64,000 nt of DNA from Streptomyces sp. DH37 (GTDB lineage Bacteria > Actinomycetota > Actinomycetes > Streptomycetales > Streptomycetaceae), in NCBI RefSeq assembly GCF_029813835.1, contig NZ_JARVKV010000015.1, positions 1-64,000 of the forward strand, in the 5' to 3' direction. A program made the position numbers and the translations under genes. Under the pieces are notes generated by a model. The model saw only the letters and a program-made list of their open reading frames with translations. It had not been told where the DNA came from and searched no databases. Each line of letters begins with the position of its first letter. Within the stretch, counting starts at the first letter, position 1. This document shows, in pieces, positions 16,464 through 23,721 of the stretch.

Positions 16464-16988
16464 TTGAAGACGAGCGCGGAAGCGGAGTACCGGGAGTACG
16501 TGGCCAGCCGCTGGCCGCGCATGCTCCGGACCGCGTACCTCCTCACCGGCAACCACCACGACGCCGAGGACCTGGCGCAGGTGGCGCTTGCGAAGGCGTA
16601 CACCGGATGGGAGCGTGTGCGGCGCACCGACGACCCCGACGCCTACGTCTGGCGCATCATGATCAACGCCAATGTGGACCGGCTCCGCAGGCTGAGGGTC
16701 CGGGAGTGGCTGACCACCCGCTTCCCCGAGCGGCAGGCCGCGGACCGGGCCGACCAGATCGTCGACCGCAGCCTGCTGATGGAGGCCCTGGGCCGGCTGC
16801 CCCCGCGGCAGCGGGCGGTGGTGGTCCTGCGTTTCCTGGAGGACCGCAGCGAGAGCGAGGTGGCGGCGGTGCTGGGCACCAGGGTGGGCACGGTCAGGAG
16901 CCACACCGCCCGCGCCCTGGCGAAGCTGCGCCGCGACGGCGCCGTCCTGGGCATGGGACGCGGCAGGGCGCCGGCGGTGAGCGGATGA
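16464..16988 (+). CDS. SigE-family ECF RNA polymerase sigma factor
   Basis: 174 residues from a TTG at 16464 (KTSAEAEYREYVASRWPRML); the ribosome site CCGAGG is weak. Region 2 (~10-80: TAYLLTGNHHDAEDLAQVAL, YVWRIMINANVDRLRR) and region 4 (~105-160: ALGRLPPRQRAVVVLRFLED, SESEVAAVLGTRVGTVRSHT) are complete. The stop overlaps the next gene by 4 bp. This is a second SigE-type factor within 4 kb of the one at 12596, but the two proteins are clearly different, not a recent duplicate. Confidence 0.9.
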   Translation: MKTSAEAEYREYVASRWPRMLRTAYLLTGNHHDAEDLAQVALAKAYTGWERVRRTDDPDAYVWRIMINANVDRLRRLRVREWLTTRFPERQAADRADQIVDRSLLMEALGRLPPRQRAVVVLRFLEDRSESEVAAVLGTRVGTVRSHTARALAKLRRDGAVLGMGRGRAPAVSG

Positions 16989-17761
16989 GCGGGACCGAGA
17001 CCGGGACCGGGGCACCGGGCGGCGGGGCGGACCGGAGGGGAGGGGGAACGGTGCCGGTGGACGACGAGGCCGCCCGTCTCGCGGAGGCCATGCGCCGCGA
17101 GGCCGGCGCCCTGACCGCGGGCCCGCCGCCCGTGGACGCCGTGGTGCGCGAGGGGCGGCGCAGGGCGCGGCGGCGGCGCCGGGCCGTGACGGGCGCGGCG
17201 GCGGCCGCCGTACTGGCCTGCCTCGCCGCCGTACTGCTCCCCTCCGCGCAGCCCCCGCCCGCCGTTCCCGCTCCGGCCGCCTCCCCCGAGCCGTCCGGGC
17301 CGTCCGGGCCGTCCGTGTCGGTGGTGCGGGTGGTGGAGCCGTACGAGCCGGTGGAGATCGGCCGGGGCGCGCTGCTGGGCCTGCTGCCGGAGGGCAGGCA
17401 GAACTACGTGGTGGCCTGGGGCGGCCCGGAGGACTTCCGGGAGAGCGTCGAGCGGGCCAGGGGCGTCGTGGGCGACAGCATCCGTCCCGGCGGCCTCAGC
17501 CTCGGGTACCAGCACTCCCCGGAGCGCGGCACCCTCTACACGGGCGCCTTCCGCACGGACACCGAGCCGGCGCGCATCACGGTGAGGGCGGACGGCCGCA
17601 CCCGGGAGGCGCAGATGGTGCGGCTGCCCGGCGACCCGGGCTGGGGCGTGTACCACGTCGACGCGGGCCGCTCCGCACCGGACACCCGCGCCACGGTCAC
17701 CGCGTACGGCCCCGACGGCACGGTCCTGGCCCGGCTCGACGACCGGTCCCCACCGCGGTGA
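16985..17761 (+). CDS. membrane-anchored anti-sigma-like protein
   Basis: 258 residues, ATG 16985 overlapping the sigma stop. A cytoplasmic N-terminus (~1-65; DEAARLAEAMRREAGALTAG) and an Arg-rich patch (REGRRRARRRRRAVTG) precede one membrane helix (AAAAAVLACLAAVLLP, ~69-86). After a Pro/Ser linker comes an outside domain (~108-255) shared with the secreted protein at 15728. No zinc anti-sigma motif. Gene order and topology indicate an anti-sigma factor whose outside domain senses a signal. This is inference; no homologue of known function is recognised. Confidence 0.75.
   Translation: MSGTETGTGAPGGGADRRGGGTVPVDDEAARLAEAMRREAGALTAGPPPVDAVVREGRRRARRRRRAVTGAAAAAVLACLAAVLLPSAQPPPAVPAPAASPEPSGPSGPSVSVVRVVEPYEPVEIGRGALLGLLPEGRQNYVVAWGGPEDFRESVERARGVVGDSIRPGGLSLGYQHSPERGTLYTGAFRTDTEPARITVRADGRTREAQMVRLPGDPGWGVYHVDAGRSAPDTRATVTAYGPDGTVLARLDDRSPPR
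17308..17462 (+). repeat. 155-bp repeat, copy 2
   Basis: Second copy of the tract at 15898-16052, 1410 bp downstream and in the same reading frame and orientation. A further ~40-bp block (QMVRLPGDPGWGV coding) is also identical further on, while the DNA between the two blocks has diverged. Confidence 0.93.
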
Positions 17762-17818
17762 CCTCCTCCCCGGCCGCGTCACGGGGGCGGCCGGGGAGGG
17801 GCCGGGGCGGCCGCCGGC

Positions 17819-18301
17819 TCAGCAGGCGTCGTACCGCCAGCCGCCCTCCTCGCGGGTCCACTGCTGCTTCCTGTGGTCGAACCTCGGGTCGCCGCCCACG
17901 CCGTACGTCACGTACGCCGTGTCGTCTCCCCAGAACCCGTCGACGGAGAACCTCTCCAGGACGTACCGTCTGCCCCCGGTGTTCGCCTGCCCCGCCCGCT
18001 CCAGGGACACGGCGAGCCCCTCCTCGGTCCCCTCCTCCCGGCAGCGGGCGGAGTGCATCGCGTACGCGGCGGCGGCGTCCGGCTCGAAGTAGGCGTCGAC
18101 GTACTGGCGCACCGCCTCCTCCAGCGCGGCGGTCTCCGCGGGCCCCGGGGTACGGGGAGCGGGCGGCGCGGAGGAGGCCGCCGTCGGCCCCGCACCGTCG
18201 TCCGGCCCGCCGTCACCGTCACCGCCGCCTCCGCCGCTGCACGCGGTGGCCAGGAGCAGGACGGAGACGACCGGTAAGACGGCGGTGACACGTGCGCGCA
18301 T
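17819..18301 (-). CDS. putative lipoprotein
   Basis: 160 residues, ATG 18301. The N-terminus TAVLPVVSVLLLATACSGGG is a lipoprotein signal with cysteine near residue 20, followed by a Gly/Asp-rich linker. The mature part has a helix (LEEAVRQYVDAYFEPDAAAA) and a short beta-rich end (ERFSVDGFWGDDTAYVTYGV), resembling the small SnoaL/NTF2-like domains seen on many actinobacterial lipoproteins; that fold assignment is tentative. It lies downstream of tRNA-Pro on the same strand, but a terminator separates them. Confidence 0.75.
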   Translation of the reverse strand: MRARVTAVLPVVSVLLLATACSGGGGGDGDGGPDDGAGPTAASSAPPAPRTPGPAETAALEEAVRQYVDAYFEPDAAAAYAMHSARCREEGTEEGLAVSLERAGQANTGGRRYVLERFSVDGFWGDDTAYVTYGVGGDPRFDHRKQQWTREEGGWRYDAC

Positions 18302-18560
18302 GGATCCCCCCGGGGATGGTCGTGGTCGTGACCCATCATGCCCGGCGGGGGGTGGGGAGGCCGGGTGCGGGGAGGGCCGGGGTGCGGTCGCAGGCGAGGA
18401 ACGGCGGGCAGACCGGGAACGGCGCCTCCCCGAAGCGCCACCCGCACACGCCGTGGCGGCGGACACGGGTCGGGCCCCCCGGGGGCCTCTCCCATCCAGT
18501 AGGGCACGCCATCTGACACCCTGACGGAAACGGGGCCGGCCCCTCTGCCCGGAAAACGCT
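18302..18560. other. intergenic between lipoprotein and tRNA terminator
   Basis: GC-rich stretch upstream of the lipoprotein gene. The lipoprotein ribosome site GGGGGGATCC is at its left edge. No coding frame with a start site, no clear promoter boxes and no repeats were found. Confidence 0.45.
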
Positions 18561-18596
18561 CAGAGGCCCTGCCGGAATCCTCCGGCAGGGCCTCTG
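18561..18596 (-). terminator. rho-independent terminator of tRNA-Pro
   Basis: CAGAGGCCCTGCCGGA and TCCGGCAGGGCCTCTG form a perfect 16-bp stem with a 4-nt loop. On the minus strand it is followed by AGCGTTTTCC. It begins 8 nt past the tRNA 3' end, so it is the tRNA's own terminator. Confidence 0.88.
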
Positions 18597-18603
18597 ACCT
18601 GTG

Positions 18604-18677
18604 TCGGGGTGGCGGGATTTGAACCCACGACCTCTTCGTCCCGAACGAAGCGCGCTGCCAAGCTGCGCCACACCCCG
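18604..18677 (-). tRNA. tRNA-Pro (anticodon CGG)
   Basis: The reverse complement folds as a standard 74-nt tRNA. The acceptor stem CGGGGTG pairs with CACCCCG and is followed by discriminator A. The anticodon stem-loop is CTTCG-TTCGGGA-CGAAG, giving CGG for proline codon CCG, very common in this genome. The T arm contains GGTTCAAATCC. CCA is not encoded. No integrase or duplicated 3' end lies nearby, so this copy is not occupied by an element. Confidence 0.96.
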
Positions 18678-18750
18678 GTGCAACGAGGACTACTTTAGCC
18701 CACGCCCGCGCTCAGGAGAAATCCGGTTTCCCGGCGTACGGAGAGGTCGG

Positions 18751-19692
18751 TCAGGGGCGTTCGATCAGGGTGAGGAGGGTGGCTTCCGGGGGGCAGGCGA
18801 AGCGGAAGGGGGTGTAGCGGTTGGCGCCGCAGCCCGCGGAGACGTGGAGGTAGGAGCGGTGGCCGTCCACCTCGTGGTGGGACAGACCGCGGGCGCGGTC
18901 GGTGTCCAGGTCGCAGTTGGTGACCAGGGCGCCGTAGAAGGGGACGCGGAGCTGGCCGCCGTGGGTGTGGCCGGCCAGGATCAGCGGATAGCGGTCTGCG
19001 GTGAAGGCGTCCAGGACGCGCAGGTACGGGGCGTGGACGACGGCGAGGGGGAGGTCCGCGTCGCGCTCCGGGCCGCCGGCCACCTCGTCGTAGCGGTCGC
19101 GCTTGATGTGAGGGTCGTCCAGGCCCGTGAGGGCGATCTCCTCGCCGGAGTCGAGTTTGATCCGGCCGCGGGTGTTGGACAGGCCGACCCAGCCCGCGGC
19201 GTCGAAGGCGTCGCGCATGCCCTCCCACGGGTTGTGGACGGCGCCGACGGCGGGCGGGTTGCCGTTGAGGCCGTGGCGGCCGCTGGCCTTCTCCATCAGG
19301 TAGCGGGCGGGGTTGCGCAGCCGGGGACCGTAGTAGTCGTTGGAGCCGAAGACGTACGCGCCGGGGAACTCCATCAGCGGGCCGAGCGCGTCCAGCACCT
19401 CGGGGACGGCCTCCGGGTCGGAGAGGTTGTCGCCGGTGTTGACCACGAAGTCCGGACGCAGCCCGGCCAGCGACTGGAGCCAGCGCTGCTTCTTGCGCTG
19501 GCCGCCGACCATGTGGATGTCGGAGACCTGGAGCACGCGCAGCGGCCGCATTCCGCGCGGCAGTACGGGCACGGTGACGCGTCGGAGGCGGAACGAACGG
19601 GCTTCGATGCCCACCGAGTAGGCGACGCAGGCCGCGCCGACTGCCGTGATGCCGACGGGAATCGTGAGGGAGAGCGGGTATCGCGCACGCAT
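18751..19692 (-). CDS. membrane-anchored metallophosphoesterase
   Basis: 313 residues from ATG 19692. One N-terminal membrane helix (LSLTIPVGITAVGAACVAYS) then a calcineurin-like phosphoesterase domain with the metal motifs VSDIHMVG, NTGDNLSDPEA, FGSNDYYGP (in place of GNH-D), and AGHTHGGQLRVPFYGALVTN. The YkuE-like family cleaves phosphodiesters or lipid-linked substrates at the cell surface; the substrate here is unknown. The GND-type variant of the third motif (SNDYY) is common in this group. Divergent from the YqeY-like gene. Confidence 0.9.
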   Translation of the reverse strand: MRARYPLSLTIPVGITAVGAACVAYSVGIEARSFRLRRVTVPVLPRGMRPLRVLQVSDIHMVGGQRKKQRWLQSLAGLRPDFVVNTGDNLSDPEAVPEVLDALGPLMEFPGAYVFGSNDYYGPRLRNPARYLMEKASGRHGLNGNPPAVGAVHNPWEGMRDAFDAAGWVGLSNTRGRIKLDSGEEIALTGLDDPHIKRDRYDEVAGGPERDADLPLAVVHAPYLRVLDAFTADRYPLILAGHTHGGQLRVPFYGALVTNCDLDTDRARGLSHHEVDGHRSYLHVSAGCGANRYTPFRFACPPEATLLTLIERP

Positions 19693-19826
19693 GGGCCCAT
19701 CGTCGCAGACGCGCGGGCGGAGTGCGGACGTACGGGGGGCCGGGCGGGGCCGGGCGAGGGGCACGCGGGCGGCGGCGCGGCACAATGCGGTGGGCGCCGG
19801 GCGCCGCGTCCTGGCACACTTCCGGC

Positions 19827-20291
19827 ATGACCACGCTCAAGACCCGGCTCAAGGACGACCTCACCGCGGCGATCAAGGCGCGCGACGAGCTGCGCTCCTC
19901 CACCCTCCGCCTCACGCTGACCGCGATCCAGAAGGAGGAGGTGGCGGGCGAGACCGCCCGTGAGCTGTCCGACGACGAGGTCGAGAAGATCATCACCCGT
20001 GAGGCCAAGAAGCGGCGCGAGGCGGCGGACGCCTTCGCCAAGGGCGGGCGTGCCGAGCAGGCCGAGCGGGAGCGGGCCGAGGGCGAGGTGCTCGCCGAGT
20101 ACCTGCCCAAGCAGCTCACCGACGAGGAGCTGGACGCGCTGGTGGCCGAGGCCGTGGCGGAGGCGAAGGCGTCCGGGGCCGAGGGGCCGAGGGCCATGGG
20201 CGCCGTGATGAAGATCGTGAACCCGAAGGTGGCGGGACGCGCGGAGGGCGGCCGGGTGGCCGCCGCCGTCAAGAAGCGCCTGGCGGGCTGA
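19827..20291 (+). CDS. GatB/YqeY domain protein
   Basis: 154 residues from ATG 19827 (TTLKTRLKDDLTAAIKARDE). All-helical YqeY domain with LRLTLTAIQKEEV, TREAKKRREAADAF and the signature EYLPKQLTDEELDALVAEAV, ending PKVAGRAEGGRVAAAVKKRL. It resembles the tRNA-binding tail of the GatB amidotransferase subunit but is free-standing; its role is unproven. It converges on the penicillin-binding protein gene, separated by a strong terminator. Confidence 0.92.
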   Translation: MTTLKTRLKDDLTAAIKARDELRSSTLRLTLTAIQKEEVAGETARELSDDEVEKIITREAKKRREAADAFAKGGRAEQAERERAEGEVLAEYLPKQLTDEELDALVAEAVAEAKASGAEGPRAMGAVMKIVNPKVAGRAEGGRVAAAVKKRLAG

Positions 20292-20327
20292 CCGGAGGCC
20301 GGAGCCCGGAGGCCGGAGGAGAAACGA

Positions 20328-20355
20328 GGAAGGGACCCCGTGCGGGGTCCCTTCC
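20328..20355. terminator. bidirectional terminator
   Basis: GGAAGGGACCCC and GGGGTCCCTTCC form a perfect 12-bp stem around the 4-nt loop GTGC, in the 101-bp gap where the YqeY-like gene and the penicillin-binding protein gene meet tail to tail. Confidence 0.85.
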
Positions 20356-20392
20356 GTGCGTTCCGGTGTGCGCCGCGGCGGTGCCGCGCCGG

Positions 20393-22804
20393 CTACCTCG
20401 GGGTCCAGCCGCCGTCCTGGCCGGAGGTCTGCCAACCGCCGTTGCCGTTCGTGCCGTTGCTGTTGCCGCCGCCGATGTCCCAGCCTCCGGTGGTGGAGGT
20501 GGCGCCGACGCTGTCGCCGCCGGTGGTACCTCCGACGGAGGTGCCGACCGTGGTGCCGTCGGTGGTGCCGCCCATGGTGCTGGTGCCTCCGCCGCCGCCC
20601 GGGCCCCCGTTGCCGCCCCCGCCGATGATGCCGGGCGGGAGGGTGATCTCGGGGAAGGGGTTGCCGGGCCGGCGGTCGCCGGGCTTGTCGTCGTCCCCGC
20701 CGCCCTGCTCGCGCCCCTCGCCGCCGCCCGTGTTGCCGCGCGGCACCGGGACGTCGTTGAAGGACTCGACGGGCTCGCCCTGGAGGGCGCCGGTCATGGC
20801 GGTCCGCCAGATCGGGCCGGGCAGACAGCCACCGCAGACCTTGTCGTAGTACTGGCCGCCGATGGTGATGCCGTACATGCCGTCGCGCTTGCCGACGTCG
20901 TCGCCGACCCAGACGGCGGTGGACAGGTTCGGGGTGTAGCCGACGAACCAGGCGTCCTTGCGGTCGTTCGTCGTACCGGTCTTGCCCGCGTTGTCGCGGT
21001 CGGAGAGACCGGCCCTCGTGCCGGTGCCGTCCTCGACCACGCCCTTGAGCATCTTGCTGATCCTGTCCGCGGTGAACTCGGACATCGCCCGCTCGCACTT
21101 GGTCCTGGGCACCGGCAGCCTCTTGCCGTCGGCGTCCGTCACCTTCTCGATCGCGATGGGGGAGCAGTACGTGCCGCGGTTGGCGAAGGTGGCGTACGCG
21201 GCCGCCATGGTCAGCGGACTGCTCTCCTCACCGCCCAGCGTCACCGAGGCGTTCTGGCCGAGGGGCTTGTCGTCGCCGCGCTCGACGCCCATCTTCTCCG
21301 CCATGGTCAGCGTCTCGCACAGGCCGGCCTTGCGCTCCAGCTCGACGAAGTAGGTGTTGATCGACTTCGCGAGCGCGCTGGACATGTCCCAGGTGCCCTT
21401 CTCGGACTCCAGCTCGTTCTGGACCGGCCAGTCGCCATAGCCGGAGGGCTTGCCCTCGCAGGTCTTGAAGGCCTCCTTCTTGAAGGTGGTCTTCCAGTCG
21501 CTCCCGTAGCTCTCGGCGGGGCTGATGCCCTTCTCCAGCGCGGCGGCGGCCGTGATCGGCTTGAAGGTGGAGCCGACCTGGAAGCCGTGGGTGCTGCCGC
21601 CCATGCTGTTGTTGACGGAGAGGTTGAGGAGCGTCTCGTGCTTGTTCGGGTCCAGGCCGTACGGCCGGCTCTGGGCCATCGAGAGGATCTTCCCGGTGCC
21701 GGGCTCCACCTGGACCACGGAGGCGGCCACCGGGTCGTCCTTGTGGACCTTGCTGGTGGCGGCCTCGGCGGCGGCCTTCTGCGCCTTGGGCGACAGCGTG
21801 GTGCGGACCGTGAGACCGCCGCGCTTCCAGAGGGCCCGGCGGTCCTCCTCGGTCTTGCCGAAGACGGGGTCCTCCAGGACGATCCGGCGGACGTAGTCGC
21901 AGAAGAAGCCGGCCTTGTCGGTCGCGGTGATGCAGCCGCTCCTGGGCCTGCTGACCTTCAGGCCCAGGTCCCTCTTCTTGGCCTCGGCGGCCTCCGCCTT
22001 GTCCGCGGCGCCCGTCTCGGCCATGCGGTTGAGCACCACGTTGCGGCGCTTGAGGGCGCGGTCCGGGTAGTTGACCGGGTCGTAGTAGGTGGGGGACTGG
22101 ACGAGACCGGCGAGCATGGCGGCCTCGTGGAGCTCGAGGTCGGCGGCGTTCTTGGAGAAGTAGCGTCGGGCGGCGGCCTCGATGCCGTACGCCTGCTGCC
22201 CGAAGTACGTGATGTTGAGGTAGTTCTCCAGGATCTGCTTCTTGCTCAGCTCCTCCTCGACCTTGATCGCGTACTTGAGCTCCTGGATCTTCCGGCCGAT
22301 GGTCTGCTGGGTGGCCTCGGCGACCTTCTTCTGGTCGTCGCCGGCCTGCTCCACGAAGACGTTCTTGACGTACTGCTGGGTGAGGGTGGAGCCGCCCTCG
22401 GCGACCTCGCCCTGCTGCGCGTTCTTGTTGAGGGCGCGCAGCACGCTCTTGAGGTCGATCGCGCCGTGCTCGTAGAAGCGCGAGTCCTCGATCGCGACGA
22501 TCGCCTTCCGCATGAGCGGGTCGATCTTCTCCAGGGGCACCACCGTGCGGTCGCGGTAGTAGTCGGTCGCGATCAGGTTGCCCTCGGAGTCGAGGATCCG
22601 GTTCTTCTGGCTCAGCGGGGGACGCTTGAAGTCAATGGGTATCTCGTCGAAGCTCTCGACGGTGCCCTTGGCGGCCAGCCCCAGGCCGCCGGCCACGGGC
22701 AGCGCGATGCCCGCCAGCACGGCTCCCGCGAGCACGCTGACACCGAGGAACTTGGCGGTCTGCTGGGTCCCGGTCAGCCCGCCACCCGAGCGCTTGTTTG
22801 CCAT
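20393..22804 (-). CDS. class A penicillin-binding protein (transglycosylase/transpeptidase)
   Basis: 803 residues, ATG 22804. One membrane helix (~18-42, FLGVSVLAGAVLAGIALPVA). Glycosyltransferase family 51 domain (~65-245) with IEDSRFYEHGAIDLKSVLRA, GGSTLTQQYVKNVF and RKIQELKYAIKVE. Transpeptidase domain (~340-640) with GSTFKPITAA (SxxK), KSINTYF (SxN) and GKTGTTNDRKDAWF (KTG). The last ~100 residues are a Gly/Thr/Asn-rich disordered tail. It polymerises and crosslinks peptidoglycan outside the membrane. Divergent from wblA, as in Streptomyces generally. Confidence 0.95.
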   Translation of the reverse strand: MANKRSGGGLTGTQQTAKFLGVSVLAGAVLAGIALPVAGGLGLAAKGTVESFDEIPIDFKRPPLSQKNRILDSEGNLIATDYYRDRTVVPLEKIDPLMRKAIVAIEDSRFYEHGAIDLKSVLRALNKNAQQGEVAEGGSTLTQQYVKNVFVEQAGDDQKKVAEATQQTIGRKIQELKYAIKVEEELSKKQILENYLNITYFGQQAYGIEAAARRYFSKNAADLELHEAAMLAGLVQSPTYYDPVNYPDRALKRRNVVLNRMAETGAADKAEAAEAKKRDLGLKVSRPRSGCITATDKAGFFCDYVRRIVLEDPVFGKTEEDRRALWKRGGLTVRTTLSPKAQKAAAEAATSKVHKDDPVAASVVQVEPGTGKILSMAQSRPYGLDPNKHETLLNLSVNNSMGGSTHGFQVGSTFKPITAAAALEKGISPAESYGSDWKTTFKKEAFKTCEGKPSGYGDWPVQNELESEKGTWDMSSALAKSINTYFVELERKAGLCETLTMAEKMGVERGDDKPLGQNASVTLGGEESSPLTMAAAYATFANRGTYCSPIAIEKVTDADGKRLPVPRTKCERAMSEFTADRISKMLKGVVEDGTGTRAGLSDRDNAGKTGTTNDRKDAWFVGYTPNLSTAVWVGDDVGKRDGMYGITIGGQYYDKVCGGCLPGPIWRTAMTGALQGEPVESFNDVPVPRGNTGGGEGREQGGGDDDKPGDRRPGNPFPEITLPPGIIGGGGNGGPGGGGGTSTMGGTTDGTTVGTSVGGTTGGDSVGATSTTGGWDIGGGNSNGTNGNGGWQTSGQDGGWTPR

Positions 22805-23200
22805 GAGGGCAGCCTACGTTCTCAATCGCCGGACAGGTGTGCGTGTGTTCGCCTACGCTGTATCACGCCTGACACGGTCGTTCGGTTCCTTGTCAACTCC
22901 CAAGTCACTCTCTCGGGTGTTGAGATGTGACCGAATTGCAATCCTGTGTCAGGAAAACTCCAGGCGCAGCCTGTTGAGTCGTGGGTGGAATGTCCCTTTA
23001 TGGGCGAGAGGGCCGTCTCGTCCTCGGGTCACTCCGTTGGGTGATCTGCCGCGTACCCATAGTCCGTTCGGGCCATTCAAGATTGGGCCCGTCGGGGGTG
23101 TTGCGCCCTGGCCGCCTTCCGTAACGTCCTGCACTGGCAGCGGTGAATATGCCGTCTGCCGCCGTGGGGGAGCCTCGATTCGGGAGAGGACGGCGCCGGC
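22805..23200. promoter_or_regulatory. divergent region between penicillin-binding protein and wblA
   Basis: 396 bp without genes, AT-richer than the surroundings at 22840-22990. GTCAC at 22904-22908 and GTGAC at 22927-22931 form a spaced inverted repeat; CGGGCC/GGCCCG with an 11-nt spacer lies at 23069-23091. wblA is known to be under developmental control (BldD among others) in S. coelicolor with a long leader, so operators are expected here, but I cannot assign these repeats to a protein. Confidence 0.5.
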
Positions 23201-23560
23201 ATGAGCTGGGTTACCGACTGGAGTGCGCAGGCGGCCTGCCGCACTACCGATCCGGATGAACTGTTCGTACAAGGGGCGGCCCAGAACCGCGCCAAGGCGG
23301 TCTGCACCGGGTGCCCGGTGCGCACCGAGTGCCTGGCCGACGCACTCGACAACCGCGTGGAGTTCGGCGTCTGGGGCGGGATGACCGAGCGCGAGCGGAG
23401 GGCGCTGCTGCGCCGCCGCCCGACGGTCACCTCCTGGCGGCGGCTCCTGGAGACCGCGCGCACCGAGTACGAGCGCGGCGCGGGCCTGCTGCCCGTGGAG
23501 GTCGACATGCGCGAGCACGACGCGCGGCGGTACAGCGGCGACTACGCCGCGGCGGGCTGA
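23201..23560 (+). CDS. wblA: WhiB-family iron-sulfur regulator WblA
   Basis: 119 residues, ATG 23201. Four cluster cysteines at 13, 35, 38 and 44 (CTGCPVRTEC carries the last three, C-x2-C-x5-C), then the GVWGG turn at ~56-60 and a basic C-terminus (RERRALLRRRPTVTSWRRLL). The start MSWVTDWSAQAACRTTDPDE is that of WblA, a global regulator in Streptomyces that promotes sporulation and represses antibiotic production. The Cys-bound 4Fe-4S cluster senses oxygen or nitric oxide in the family. The neighbours (penicillin-binding protein upstream, ArsA ATPases downstream) match the conserved locus. Confidence 0.95.
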   Translation: MSWVTDWSAQAACRTTDPDELFVQGAAQNRAKAVCTGCPVRTECLADALDNRVEFGVWGGMTERERRALLRRRPTVTSWRRLLETARTEYERGAGLLPVEVDMREHDARRYSGDYAAAG

Positions 23561-23721
23561 CTCCGGGCTGTCCGCCGCGTCCGCTGTGGCCAGTGTGTGT
23601 CCAGTGCGTCCGGTGCGTCCGGGCGCAGGTCGGCCCACGGGCCGGGCCGACGGCCGTACGGCCGCCGGTGCGCGCGCCCCCGCGCGGTCGGTCCACCGCC
23701 CCTCCGCGGCCCGGTCCGCGG

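Noticed and set aside
15898..17462. Insertion sequence or transposon ends explaining the 155-bp repeat
   Set aside because: The repeat is coding in both places, in frame, without inverted ends or a transposase.
18604..18677. tRNA-Pro as occupied attachment site
   Set aside because: No integrase, excisionase or duplicated tRNA end nearby; both flanks are core genes.
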